The notes under the pieces: model-generated
The model's database searches: none
Told to the model about the DNA's origin: nothing
What the model saw: only the letters and a program-made list of their open reading frames with translations
Made by a program: the position numbers and the translations under genes
Shown: positions 49,090-58,495 of the stretch, in pieces
Layout: every line of letters begins with the position of its first letter
Position numbering within the stretch: the first letter of the stretch is position 1
Source: Lingula anatina
Lineage: Eukaryota; Brachiopoda; Lingulata; Lingulida; Lingulidae
NCBI RefSeq assembly: GCF_001039355.2
Contig: NW_019773736.1
Span: 1,183,974 to 1,242,468 of the forward strand
Length of the DNA: 58,495 nt
Direction: 5' to 3'

Positions 49090-51290
49090 GGAGCGGCAGG
49101 AAATCATGAAGTTGACATTCAGCTTTAAAAAAAAGAAGTCTAGTTTAATCGGGGATTTGTGCAACTTTACTTTGCTTGCTCGAAGCATGGAACGTATATC
49201 TGCAACCAAATGATGATGATTATATTTTTAATATATTTAATATTTTACATATATAAGTAGTTTAATTTTAAAAGGACTTAAAGTAAATGGTTTGTCTTAA
49301 TTTAGATATAAAAGTTCAATTTTTACTATCTGTAATTGGTACATTTTAATTTAATCAAACGTATAAATGTATACCACTCAGTACTGTAAAAGGTGTGACT
49401 TCATGCATAGATGACCAAAGCCTTACGTGGTGGGTGAATTAGAAGGACGAAGGGTGTAGGAAAAAAACAACTAACGCTCTTTAAGAATGTTTCGAACCGC
49501 TTGGTTCATAATTGCATTTTTGGAATAGGAGTATTCATTGAGGGCAACTTTGAAGGTTCAAAATCTTCGGTAGTTAAGAGATGATGCCAAGCATCGGTAT
49601 TCTGTGAAATTGCATTGAAAAACTAGATGTCAGTATCCGAGAGTGATTGCATCTTTGCATATCAGGTATAGGTTATATACTTATGGTGCATAATTGTAGT
49701 GAAGTGGAGATGTTTATTTAATCACTGTAATACTTTGTGGTGTTGATATCAGATGGCACTAACCAAGTGTATCATTGAAAAAAAAAATGGAACGTAACAA
49801 ATGGGTTAGGATATGAATAAAAACACTTTGATATGGCTCTATTATAACTGTACTGAAATGTGCCGGTCTTTGACGGCATAAACAAATCTCTTTGTTGCTC
49901 CTTGCGCAAGAAGGAAGATTAGAAAACATTTATATTAAGCATATAAATATTAAGCGATGCAGTTTATAATTGCAAATCAGGACAAAAAATTTCTGTCTGG
50001 CAGAACGATTTTCAAAGAATGAAATTGGACATTACGTTTGAATACACTGTTTTTGGCGGAAAGAAACTGTAAAGTTGGCATTTGAACTCCAAAGAAAAGA
50101 ATAGAAAGTGTGTTTGAAGTCCGTTTAAATGACGTATTTTTGCAACTATATTTTGCTTGCTTTACTCTTAGTAATACGACACCGAATGACCGTACTTATT
50201 TTGAAAATATAATAACGAACGACCCTTTTACAATTAAAATTTCATAAATGTTTATAAAAACTAAAGAAAGCGGATCATTTAAGGCAAATATTGCGATTGA
50301 TGATCATTCTATTCCTAATGAGATAATGAGAGTTACTGTTGATTTGAAATAGTTTAAACAGAATATAATGTGTTATTTAATGAATGATATAGTTTTAAAG
50401 TACGTTGACAATCAAAACAAGAGGTGTACTTTGAGGTTAAATACGTTCTAGATGAAATCAAGTTAAGTACTGTAAGTTTGGATAAAGCGGAATGTGTGTT
50501 GTATTTTTTTAGGTTTATTGTTTTAGTCGTAATAATTATAGTGAAGTATTTAATATATATACATGCATATCACTGTAGCAGTAATTTATACTATCACGTT
50601 TATCAAAAGATAATCTAGTATTGAGACAGTCTTATATTCTTGAATCCGTGGGGATGATGATGAAGATGATATTATCAATATATATTCAAAAATAAGTAGC
50701 TTGATTTAAATTAAGTAGTTAAAGTATTTTTTAGTTTTAGTCATAAAAATTGTGCTATCTGTATTTGGAAAATATTAATTTGATCAAACCTATACATGTA
50801 TATCACTCAATACTGAAAAAACCTTTGACCTCATAGATGGCAAAAAGTCAACATGGGTAAATGGAAAAGAAGGACGAAAGGTGTAGGAAATACAACTGAC
50901 TCTCTTTAAGAATGTTTCAAAAGGGTTATTTATTTATTTTTTTTAGCTAAGAATTTAAAGTGAGCGCTATCTTGAATGCTTAAAATTTTTGTTGAGTTAA
51001 ACTTTCAAGAGACTCAGAGTATGCCAAGCTTTGGTATTCTGTGAAATACATGGGTGTCAGTATCCCATGGTGAGTGTATTTTTATCTACCAGATAGAGGT
51101 GCATAATTGTTGTAACGTTTATTAAATTATTCTCACATTTTGTGATGTTGAATAGTTAAAAAGCACAAACGAAGTGCATCATTTAAAGAGAATGGAACGT
51201 AAGAAATGGGTCAAGATATGAGTAAAGACACTTGATATGACTCTAGTATAACTCTATTGAAATGTACGGAAAACCGTCGTATAACAGTCT

Positions 51291-53614
51291 TCATTGGCCG
51301 AGGAATTTGACCCTAGTAACTTCTGACAATGTGATACATATGTTTCACAAATGAAAGCTAAGGACTGCGGTCGGCTCGAGACGCCGTCACATATATACGA
51401 AAACTTTCTGCCGAAGTGTCTTTTCACACCATATGTGACTTACGTTGTTGAGACTATTGATTTATTTTCCGCATTGAAGCCTCGGTACACTTCCAACCAT
51501 CTGCATTCAGAATCTTACCAGGGCCAGTGCTAAATGAGACAACAATATATAAACATAGTGCCATCATTGTCATGATTGTTCTGACTTTTGCAAGATGGCA
51601 GGCCAAAACTGCTTTTAGGACAGTGACGGTAAAAAAAAACAAAAAAAAACAGGCATCTTCCTTGGAGTGAGGCAGGTTCGGTGCCCAACGTTACGCAAAC
51701 GTGCCCACTTCCTGCTCCCACTGCCGTACACACACGGACTCTCAGTTACAGTGACACGCCTGTTCGTCGACACCTGATAGATAGCGTCCACAGTGTGCAG
51801 CATGCGGCAGGTGTAACCCTTTTTCCACGCATGACTTAGAACAACATAACGTTATTGGCATAACGTGGATGGACAGACATGTGGCGTTCATTTATTAGCG
51901 TCCGTGAAGGCCCTGAAGGGTGTTCCCTCAGTTTTCCCGAAGCCACATCTAAAACATTGGAAATATACGACAAATGGATGCTGCAAATCTGACCGATAAA
52001 ATAAACTGTGCAATATGGACGCATGGACGAACGCAAGGACCTACTTTTTCATTCTACGGAAGACCGTTGGAGATTTGAGGAGATTTGAACAATCACGACA
52101 GACTTGCACAATTCAAACAAACGGCATTAGACTAAAACATTTAAAACAGACATATGTTTTCAAATACTTTGATACTGTGCTTTATGATACCTACTTTATG
52201 TTGAACATCGGATGAAAATTTAAGAATAAGGCAATGCCATCTTGGTCGAAGGTCTTTGGGGTAGGCAATTTTTGTGTAGTGGAATTATTGTGCTCTTATT
52301 CGTCTTAAGTTCGTATTTATACATAATATACATATTTAGCATTTATTTTAAGTTTGGATTATTGTTGATTTGAAATATTATATTTAATATATATATTGTT
52401 AATTGAGTGATATATATTTGTAAAATATCTTGAAATTTTATTTGTACCATGATAACCGTATTAATAGTAAAAGTTAAAATTGATATTTATTTAAGTACAA
52501 GGGTTGATTAAGGTTCTGTGTGAAAAAATATTTTTCACGTAAATCTTATCATTTTTGGATCGAAACAAAGATGCTTAATAGCACTCTACTATCTACCAGA
52601 GACGAGAGTGCCAAGAGCCACTCTTTTAGTTAGTTTGTGATGGTTGAATCAAGTATGATTACTAGCCTCAGGAAGTCAGAATAATAATCGTTTAACCACC
52701 GATACTGTGCACAAGATAAGCTACTCTCAGCCAGAGACCAATTTACATGTACTTATTTAAAAACCACACGGACTTGTGTCCAATTTCGGAACAGCTAGAA
52801 GAGCCTCTGGCTAAGAACATAGATCAACCGGTGTTATTATATTGGCTTCTTTATTCTACAGCATTGTTTTTGGAGTTCAGTGCACTGATTAAAATTTTGC
52901 TGAAGATCTTAATTTGACGATACAAAATGAAGAACAAATCTTATTGACTTTTGAAGCAAATAACATATACATGTATAATAGTGGATATTTCTTAACTGAT
53001 TATTGTTCAATATGTCAATTTGCTAACTTTTGATTAAACATTTTTTCGTGTCATTTACACTTTCTTGTATTTTAAAATAACGACTGAAAGTATCATTTCA
53101 GCTGCTTTTATTTCACTTGTGTCTCAACATTAATGCACATTTCACCGTTTTTTCTCCTATTTTTGCCAAACATGATTCTTGCAATAATACATTGCTCAAG
53201 ATGGGTTCAATCTAAGACTAAGCAAACAACTTGTTTAGTTTGTCCTTAGGTCCAAGCAATAACACCTTAAAATCCAATTACACTAAAATATTTAAGTTTT
53301 ATTTTTTCTTATTCATATTTAGACTTTTTTATCATTTTCATTTTGCCGTTTCAAAACAATTTGTGCCAAGCAGCATGCAGTACATATATGACCTAATAGT
53401 TAATGTCATATCTTACAGAGGTAGATGAACTTGTGATCTTATCTGCATTATAGGATAATTTCCAATCTATGGGGATTAAAGGTACTGCGGTTTCACGCCG
53501 GTAAAACCAAGTTTTTGAAAGCGCCACATGAACACTGACAAGAGAAATTATCCCTATCTCCTTATGTCTACTGAACTAATCATCATATACACTCTGACGT
53601 AAAAACTGATTCCC

Positions 53615-53666
<52 letters not shown>

Positions 53667-54119
53667 AGCGAAAGGCTCACTATTCAGTACTCGATCTTTA
53701 TCCAATATTGCATGATTCAGGTAGATTAATTAGAGACAACATTGCCATCAAGTGCCAATGTGTGAATCCTTTGTCATGGTTTGCGGGATTCCCCACATAT
53801 CGTCAGAATGTACTTGAGCTAGCAACGAGTGAACATTAAATGATTGAAACTGGTTATTGTTGTCGGCGTTGGGTTTCCTTACACGAAATATTTTGACCAC
53901 GAATCTGGAAAGTAGTATTAACGAGTTATCCAACCTAAACGTATACAACGGTGTCCGTATTTCGAGTCTGTTATTATTTTTCAAGCATTGCTAAATTTGC
54001 GCGGTTCCGGATAGTGTGCGTGTGCGTACTTGCATCTGTATGTGAAGAAAAATGCATGCATGCATGTGGATCCAGTGGAGTATTCTGATATGGGTTAAAA
54101 TAAAACATACTCAAATGTA
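51291..54119. other. Intergenic region
   Basis: AT-rich DNA without a recognisable gene. A more complex, CpG-rich stretch lies at 51640-51800. A 47-base A-run occurs at 53619-53665. Small ORFs lack domains. Confidence 0.6.
53619..53665 (+). repeat. A homopolymer (47)
   Basis: A long uninterrupted A-run. It could be the tail of an old retro-insertion, but no SINE/LINE body or target duplication is evident upstream. Confidence 0.95.
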
Positions 54120-54124
54120 CTTTA

Positions 54125-54293
54125 CAGGGACGGATTCAGAGATATTTTCTGAGAGTGTTCCAAATTATCTTTGTCGATCCATCCTCCATTTTTGACCGTC
54201 TTCAGACAAAAAAAAATCAGATACCCGTCAATGTAAACTAGAAAATCTGACCGTCTTCCGGAAGACCCAGAAGACGGCCTAAATCCGCCCCTG
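54125..54293. mobile_element. 169-bp CAGGG-ended MITE with 5-bp TSD
   Basis: The left end CAGGGACGGATTCAG and right end AAATCCGCCCCTG are inverted repeats (CAGGGGCGGATTT when reversed). Perfect CTTTA duplications (54120-54124 and 54294-54298) abut both ends. An older copy is at 16808-16970. An inner palindromic block CCGTCTTCCGGAAGAC is near the right end. No ORF. Confidence 0.85.
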
Positions 54294-54368
54294 CTTTAAA
54301 TGCTCCGATTTATACTTTGACCTGGTTGAAATACTAAATTGATTACTACTACTTACACTACCTTCTCG

Positions 54369-55068
54369 TGTCTAATGACATTTCTAAAAATTGCTGTCAA
54401 TTTTTCCTCCTCCCTATTGCCAGAGGGTGAAGTGGCGTTGATTACACCTGAAGGGTATCTGAATCTTAACCGGAAGTATGCTGTACGTCTGCTCTATCAA
54501 TTATCTCTTCATGTCATTTAACATGTCACTAGATTTATAGACAAAATTCATTAACAATGTGAGTGTACGATGAAAAAATGATAAATCAATAGCACACTAT
54601 ATAAATGAAGATATTAGGCTCTTTCCTACCAAATATATATTCTGAAATGTTTGTTGGCAATTTATGATGGAATGATACTTATTTATCCTGGAACAATTAA
54701 ATGCACCAAGATTTAATTTTAATTCTGCATCTGGAACTGCATCCGATTACATTCCGTTTCAGAAAGTATCGCTTACCTCCTTTCTTCTGTGTTTTGCGAA
54801 GCACCCAGACTTTTCCACTACAGTGACTACTGTTTTTGTATATTAAAATGTTCAAAGTGTGTGCGCGTATGAATGTGCGTTCGTGCGAGTGAAGTTGTCA
54901 ACAGTATACACTGTTAGTAACATATCATCCCTATCTAGTTGTCTTACGCAGTTGCCAAAATCACCATATGTGATCTTAATATTTTTCTCTTATGAAAGTG
55001 TACCCTTACGTACATCACCACGACAGTAAACTGTACTGTGTCTGGTAGACAAAAAAAAAAAAAATAAA

Positions 55069-55099
<31 letters not shown>

Positions 55100-55560
55100 A
55101 GATAAATAAATAAATAAATAAATAAAAATAAAAAACAACGACTTAGAAATCTCACTCTAATAACTAATCAACCATGCATGACATTTTAACAAATTTTACT
55201 AAAAACTACTCCATGATATTGCCTCTGTTTCGAGTGTACTAGTACTTTCGTAATATCCCTGCAGTGATCAATTCAAAACCCGTAGTCCAAAAACGCAATT
55301 CCATAATGATATGAAGCGTTTTGGAGTTCCATCTGCAATCTCTTAGAAAAGCTGATTAGTTTTGATGATTATCTTCTGCGACCTTGCATACTGCTGCCAG
55401 TGCCTTGTCTACTGTAATACATGTATTTGTACATGGTTTGGCCTCTGGTAGGAATAAACAGTATTCCCCCAGACTTCTGAAATATGGTCACTTTATCAGC
55501 CCTTTTTTTCAAGGCTGGAAAGACTGTGACTTCGATTGGTTTCCGAACAATTTTATTAGT
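54369..55560. repeat. Dispersed repeat, copy 2
   Basis: Aligns with 41801-42620, with about 50 extra bases at 54420-54500, about 210 at 54815-55030, and an ATAA microsatellite expanded at the site where copy 1 has a short A-run. Noncoding. Confidence 0.85.
55050..55133 (+). repeat. ATAA/AAAT microsatellite
   Basis: About 20 AAAT units with occasional interruptions, inside dispersed-repeat copy 2. Confidence 0.95.
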
Positions 55561-56393
55561 TTTATAATGTTTTTAAAACCAGTAAAGTGCATTGCTTCCA
55601 TTTTAATGTTAAAATTCTCAGATACGAGCTGCCACATGTGACAATAATTGTAGCTGTGACAAAATTTACTACTCGGCCAATTTCTATATAATAGTATACT
55701 TAAGGCTTAGCGATCGACAATAGGTATAATTTTCTCTCATTCCATGGTTTCTTTGCTGAGGAGCACGTAACAATATTTTTCTCAACTAGTCGTTGATCGA
55801 TTTATATTCAAACATAGGTCATTCCATAAATATATTGCCTGTTGAAGCACTGTCACGCCTAGCGTATAGCACTAACGTATAAGAAAAATTGGCCATACGC
55901 AGACATACGCGGTTCGATAGACTTACGTCGTGTACGTCTCGAGTACGCAGAAGGAAGGAGATTAATTGCTTTGAGCATGTTAAAAAACAATTCCATATGC
56001 TGTTTTTAACTTAATTTCAATACGCTGGTAAAGGGGTGTTTTCACTCGCTCAAAGCTGTGCGTATAATCGATGTCCAATACATCTGTTTGAAATCAAAAT
56101 AACAGTTTTCTCCTCCTAAAAGCACTGCTGTTTTGCCATCAGATCGAATTATTATATTCACCACGATGTACATTTGATGTAACACCATTATATCAGAACA
56201 TGACTACGTTTATCATAACACTTTAATCCCTTTTTCTATAACTAACTTTTAGAGGACTGTGTTCATTGCGAACCTAATTTGACTTAATGTAATTCTTTTA
56301 TTTGATGTAAACATTTTATTTATCATTTTTATTCGAACTCATTTATCTGTACAACTTCAACCTTTTTGGTTGCAATGTTTCAATAAACATTAC

Positions 56394-56440
<47 letters not shown>

Positions 56441-56639
56441 CAACAGACCACGAAAATCCTTAAATATCGAACCCCCTCAAGACAATGTTTTTAAAGCACA
56501 TTTAAATTAAGCTAACAAAATTCTAATTTGATTTTCAAAGGAAAAATCCCACTTAAGTGGTTCAGCTGAAGCTTGTCTCCTGTCCGTATATTTTATAAAA
56601 TAAATAGACAAACCTATTGTATATTCTCATAGTAATATT
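55561..56639. other. Intergenic 3' flank of the metallopeptidase gene
   Basis: AT-rich. Holds a cluster of ACG/CGT words at 55858-55970 and an ATT microsatellite at 56391-56438. On the minus strand, poly(A)-like hexamers occur downstream of the gene (TTTATT at several places near 56310-56330); none is clearly better than the others. Confidence 0.55.
56391..56438 (+). repeat. ATT microsatellite
   Basis: About 15 ATT units. Confidence 0.95.
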
Positions 56640-58495
56640 CTATGGATTAATATATGACGGGTGGTCCACAATAGCGGCCACATACCCCTCGCCATCAACC
56701 TTGAATCCATATACATGTGGCGTTGGCAAATCCACCAAATATGCCTCACCAGGGTCGTCAACTTTCCTGGCGACATCTTTGGGGACAGTAACGCCGACGA
56801 TGTGGCCCTGGGCGTTTCTCTCTAGAATCACATCGTAAAAATAGACGCGCCCTGTTTGGGTATGCATCCAGAAACGCGACGTGCCCCCACCGAGGGAGTA
56901 ATACTCAATCAAGTACAGGATTTGGTTGATGGACTCTTTGTACGATGGTAAACCAAGGAAACGTTCTACGGCAATGTCCATCAGCATCTTGGAGTCAATG
57001 GAGAAACACTGGGCCAGGGAGGCAAAGAACTCCTTGGTGTTGGTGAGGCCAACGTAACCAGGATTGGAGTTGGTGATGATCTGATATTGTGTTTCGGCAG
57101 CCTCTGGTACGTATTTTCCTTTGAAATAATTCTGTATTACCGTGCTCCAGTCATCAGTGCTTGCATCGTACCAGCCTCGAATCGTGAAATGGGTCTTTGT
57201 TTTCGTCTCGTCATAACGATCGTCATTCTGCCAGAAAATGTCAGGATTTCTCTGCAGAGCTCGACGTATCAAACTGAACTTTCTTGAACGCAGGCGAGCA
57301 GTTTCGACAAAGTTATGGCCAATCTCGTGAGCGATCACAGAAACAAAAGAGTTCCCATTTGGGTTGCCGTGTTTGTGACATACCTTGCAGCCAGGAAGCA
57401 TTGCTTTTTTCGTCGAACTGGCCTCCCCACTGCAGAATATGCTGAGGCCACCCTTTCTCATCTCCTTGTAGGTATATCTGGCCCAGTCTATGTCTGCCGC
57501 GCATTGCTTACTTCTAATGCGCTCTACTGAGAAATATTCCGGACGCAAAGACAGTGTATAGTCTCTCAAAAGGCGAAGGGCCAGTTCCGAAGATTGATCA
57601 TTGTCCAGAAACACTACTCCCCTCTCAACAAGAACGTCCTTTACATAACCTGTCTGATTAGTGACTTCAGCCAACTCCAGTCGATTTTCTCTCGTGTCGT
57701 CTCTTCCCTCCAGCATGATGATCCAGGTGTAAAAAGAAAAATAAGTCAGGTAAGGCGATGAAAAACGCTGCCTCTTCAGATATTGGGGATGTTTGTTGAC
57801 GAGAGCTGCGAGTCTAGCGAAGAAGTTTTCTTTGAATGTTATGTGAGTTGGATGGTTAGCAATTTTCAGGAGAGCGTCCTGGATGACCTGGAGGTCGTCG
57901 CACACTTCATCACTGGACTCCATCGCCTCCCCCAGGTTGGTGCTGTACTGGGTTAAAATGGCGTCCAGCGCACCAATGTACTGCTGCGTAACCTTGTTCA
58001 TGTCTTTACCCCAAAATATGACGAGTTTTCCAGATTTCCCGGATATAACTATATCGGCAATCCCATCTCCGTTGAAATCGGCAATGTCGGCGGAAAGCCT
58101 GTAACCCACTTTGTCCTGAATATCTGCGCTCCTGTCCAAAAGGCAGAGATCAGTCTCTGTCTTCGTGACAGTGTCAACAGTGAGAAGATTCACGCCGCTG
58201 CTAGCGAAATAACCACTGTAGAGAATTTTAAGATCGCCTTCGCCGCTCCAATCCACTACGCGGGGGAAGTGACCCCTTATCGTGCTATAATGCTTCTGGA
58301 TAAGGACAGGCAACTCTTTGATTCTAGGAGATGCTGCCGTCCCCTCGTTGGGATAATAAGCAAACGGCTGTTTATTCGGTCCCACTATGACGTCATTCAA
58401 CCCGTCCCCGTCCCAATCTGCCACGTCAAACCTGATTCCGCTTCCGCCCAACGTCCTGAGCAGCACGCGTGGTTCAGCAAATGCGGGTTCTGTTG
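56640..58495 (-). CDS. FG-GAP/VCBS-repeat zinc metallopeptidase-like protein (5' partial)
   Basis: An uninterrupted frame of 618 codons open to the window edge, ending at TAG (56640-56642). The first part carries FG-GAP/VCBS-type repeats with calcium-loop motifs: DWDGDGLND near 58420, DWSGEG near 58255 and DFNGDGIAD near 58070. These form beta-propeller blades in integrins and many secreted proteins. The second part has HEIGHN (57312-57329), an HExxH zinc site with the catalytic Glu. The spacing after it does not fit metzincins (no HxxGxxH). A later NTKEFFASLAQ (about 57010-57042) could supply a third Glu ligand, as in gluzincin-type enzymes where a xEFFA helix follows. A Cys pair, CKVC (57379-57390), lies just before the active site. 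Likely secreted or surface, but the N-terminus is missing. I do not recognise an exact family. Lack of introns over 1.85 kb is notable beside crb. Confidence 0.85.
   Translation of the reverse strand, partial: TEPAFAEPRVLLRTLGGSGIRFDVADWDGDGLNDVIVGPNKQPFAYYPNEGTAASPRIKELPVLIQKHYSTIRGHFPRVVDWSGEGDLKILYSGYFASSGVNLLTVDTVTKTETDLCLLDRSADIQDKVGYRLSADIADFNGDGIADIVISGKSGKLVIFWGKDMNKVTQQYIGALDAILTQYSTNLGEAMESSDEVCDDLQVIQDALLKIANHPTHITFKENFFARLAALVNKHPQYLKRQRFSSPYLTYFSFYTWIIMLEGRDDTRENRLELAEVTNQTGYVKDVLVERGVVFLDNDQSSELALRLLRDYTLSLRPEYFSVERIRSKQCAADIDWARYTYKEMRKGGLSIFCSGEASSTKKAMLPGCKVCHKHGNPNGNSFVSVIAHEIGHNFVETARLRSRKFSLIRRALQRNPDIFWQNDDRYDETKTKTHFTIRGWYDASTDDWSTVIQNYFKGKYVPEAAETQYQIITNSNPGYVGLTNTKEFFASLAQCFSIDSKMLMDIAVERFLGLPSYKESINQILYLIEYYSLGGGTSRFWMHTQTGRVYFYDVILERNAQGHIVGVTVPKDVARKVDDPGEAYLVDLPTPHVYGFKVDGEGYVAAIVDHPSYINP

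Larger units (their letters stand above)
48690..51290. repeat. Diverged tandem duplication downstream of the plus-strand GPCR
   Basis: Copy 1 runs about 48690-49895 and copy 2 about 49950-51290, in direct orientation. Matching blocks are in the same order: ATGCAGYTTATAATTGCA, CAGGACAAWRAATTTCTGTC, GAAGGACGAARGGTGTAGGA, CTCTTTAAGAATGTTTC and ATGGAACGTAASAAATGGGT. Copy 2 lacks the T-run segment near 48890. Neither codes for protein. The receptor itself is not part of the second copy. Confidence 0.8.

Noticed and set aside
53619-53665. Long A-run considered as a SINE/LINE tail
   Set aside because: No retroelement body, internal promoter boxes or target-site duplication could be seen next to it.

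Overview
The window is metazoan nuclear DNA. Genes are broken by GT-AG introns, the intergenic DNA is AT-rich, and microsatellites and short inverted-repeat transposons are scattered throughout. An FMRFamide-receptor-like GPCR and a galanin/allatostatin-A-like GPCR beside a crumbs gene suggest a protostome, most likely a lophotrochozoan such as a mollusc, annelid or brachiopod. The species cannot be read from the sequence. An assembly gap of 987 N lies at 14062-15048, and there is one N at 32186.

Region 1 (1 to about 28.84 kb, + strand) is the 3' part of a crumbs orthologue. Eighteen exons between 1194 and 25598 join in one open frame with compatible splice phases at every junction. They encode 1563 residues: six EGF modules (the first partial), then three laminin-G domains separated by EGF modules, then fourteen EGF modules after the third laminin-G, a transmembrane helix, and the 37-residue-type Crumbs tail with a GTYSPS FERM-binding motif and a C-terminal ERLI PDZ ligand. 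The 5' exons lie outside the window. A 9.5-kb intron (6292-15811) separates the laminin-G half from the EGF-only half. It contains a previously unannotated-looking candidate first exon (13199-13254): a TATA box, a start codon, an 18-residue signal peptide and a phase-2 donor that fits the acceptor at 15812 exactly. If used, it makes a 572-residue secreted-then-membrane Crumbs with twelve EGF modules and no laminin-G domains. A poly(A) signal with a U/GU-rich downstream element at 28818-28862 coincides with a sharp rise in CpG density at about 29.0 kb. This suggests the crumbs transcription unit, probably gene-body methylated, ends there with a 3' UTR of about 3.2 kb.

Region 2 (28.84-39.2 kb) is intergenic. 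It holds a CpG-normal block with a hairpin, a TATA/CRE-like site, a 169-bp MITE with a perfect 5-bp target-site duplication, and inverted repeats. No gene is recognised.

Region 3 (39.2-48.5 kb) carries two unrelated intronless class A neuropeptide GPCRs. One is on the - strand (385 residues, galanin/allatostatin-A-like, with FRC in place of DRY). One is on the + strand (330 residues, FMRFamide-receptor-like, with a TATA box just upstream).

Region 4 (48.5-56.6 kb) is repeat-rich. It has a diverged tandem duplication of the DNA downstream of the second GPCR, a second copy of an approximately 0.8-1.2-kb dispersed repeat also found at 41.8-42.6 kb, a CAGGG-ended MITE, and microsatellites.

Region 5 (56.64 kb to the end, - strand) is the 3' part of an uninterrupted 618-codon frame with FG-GAP/VCBS-type calcium-loop repeats followed by an HEIGH zinc-metallopeptidase signature. 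Its 5' end is outside the window. The genes do not form an operon or an obvious pathway; they are independent transcription units.
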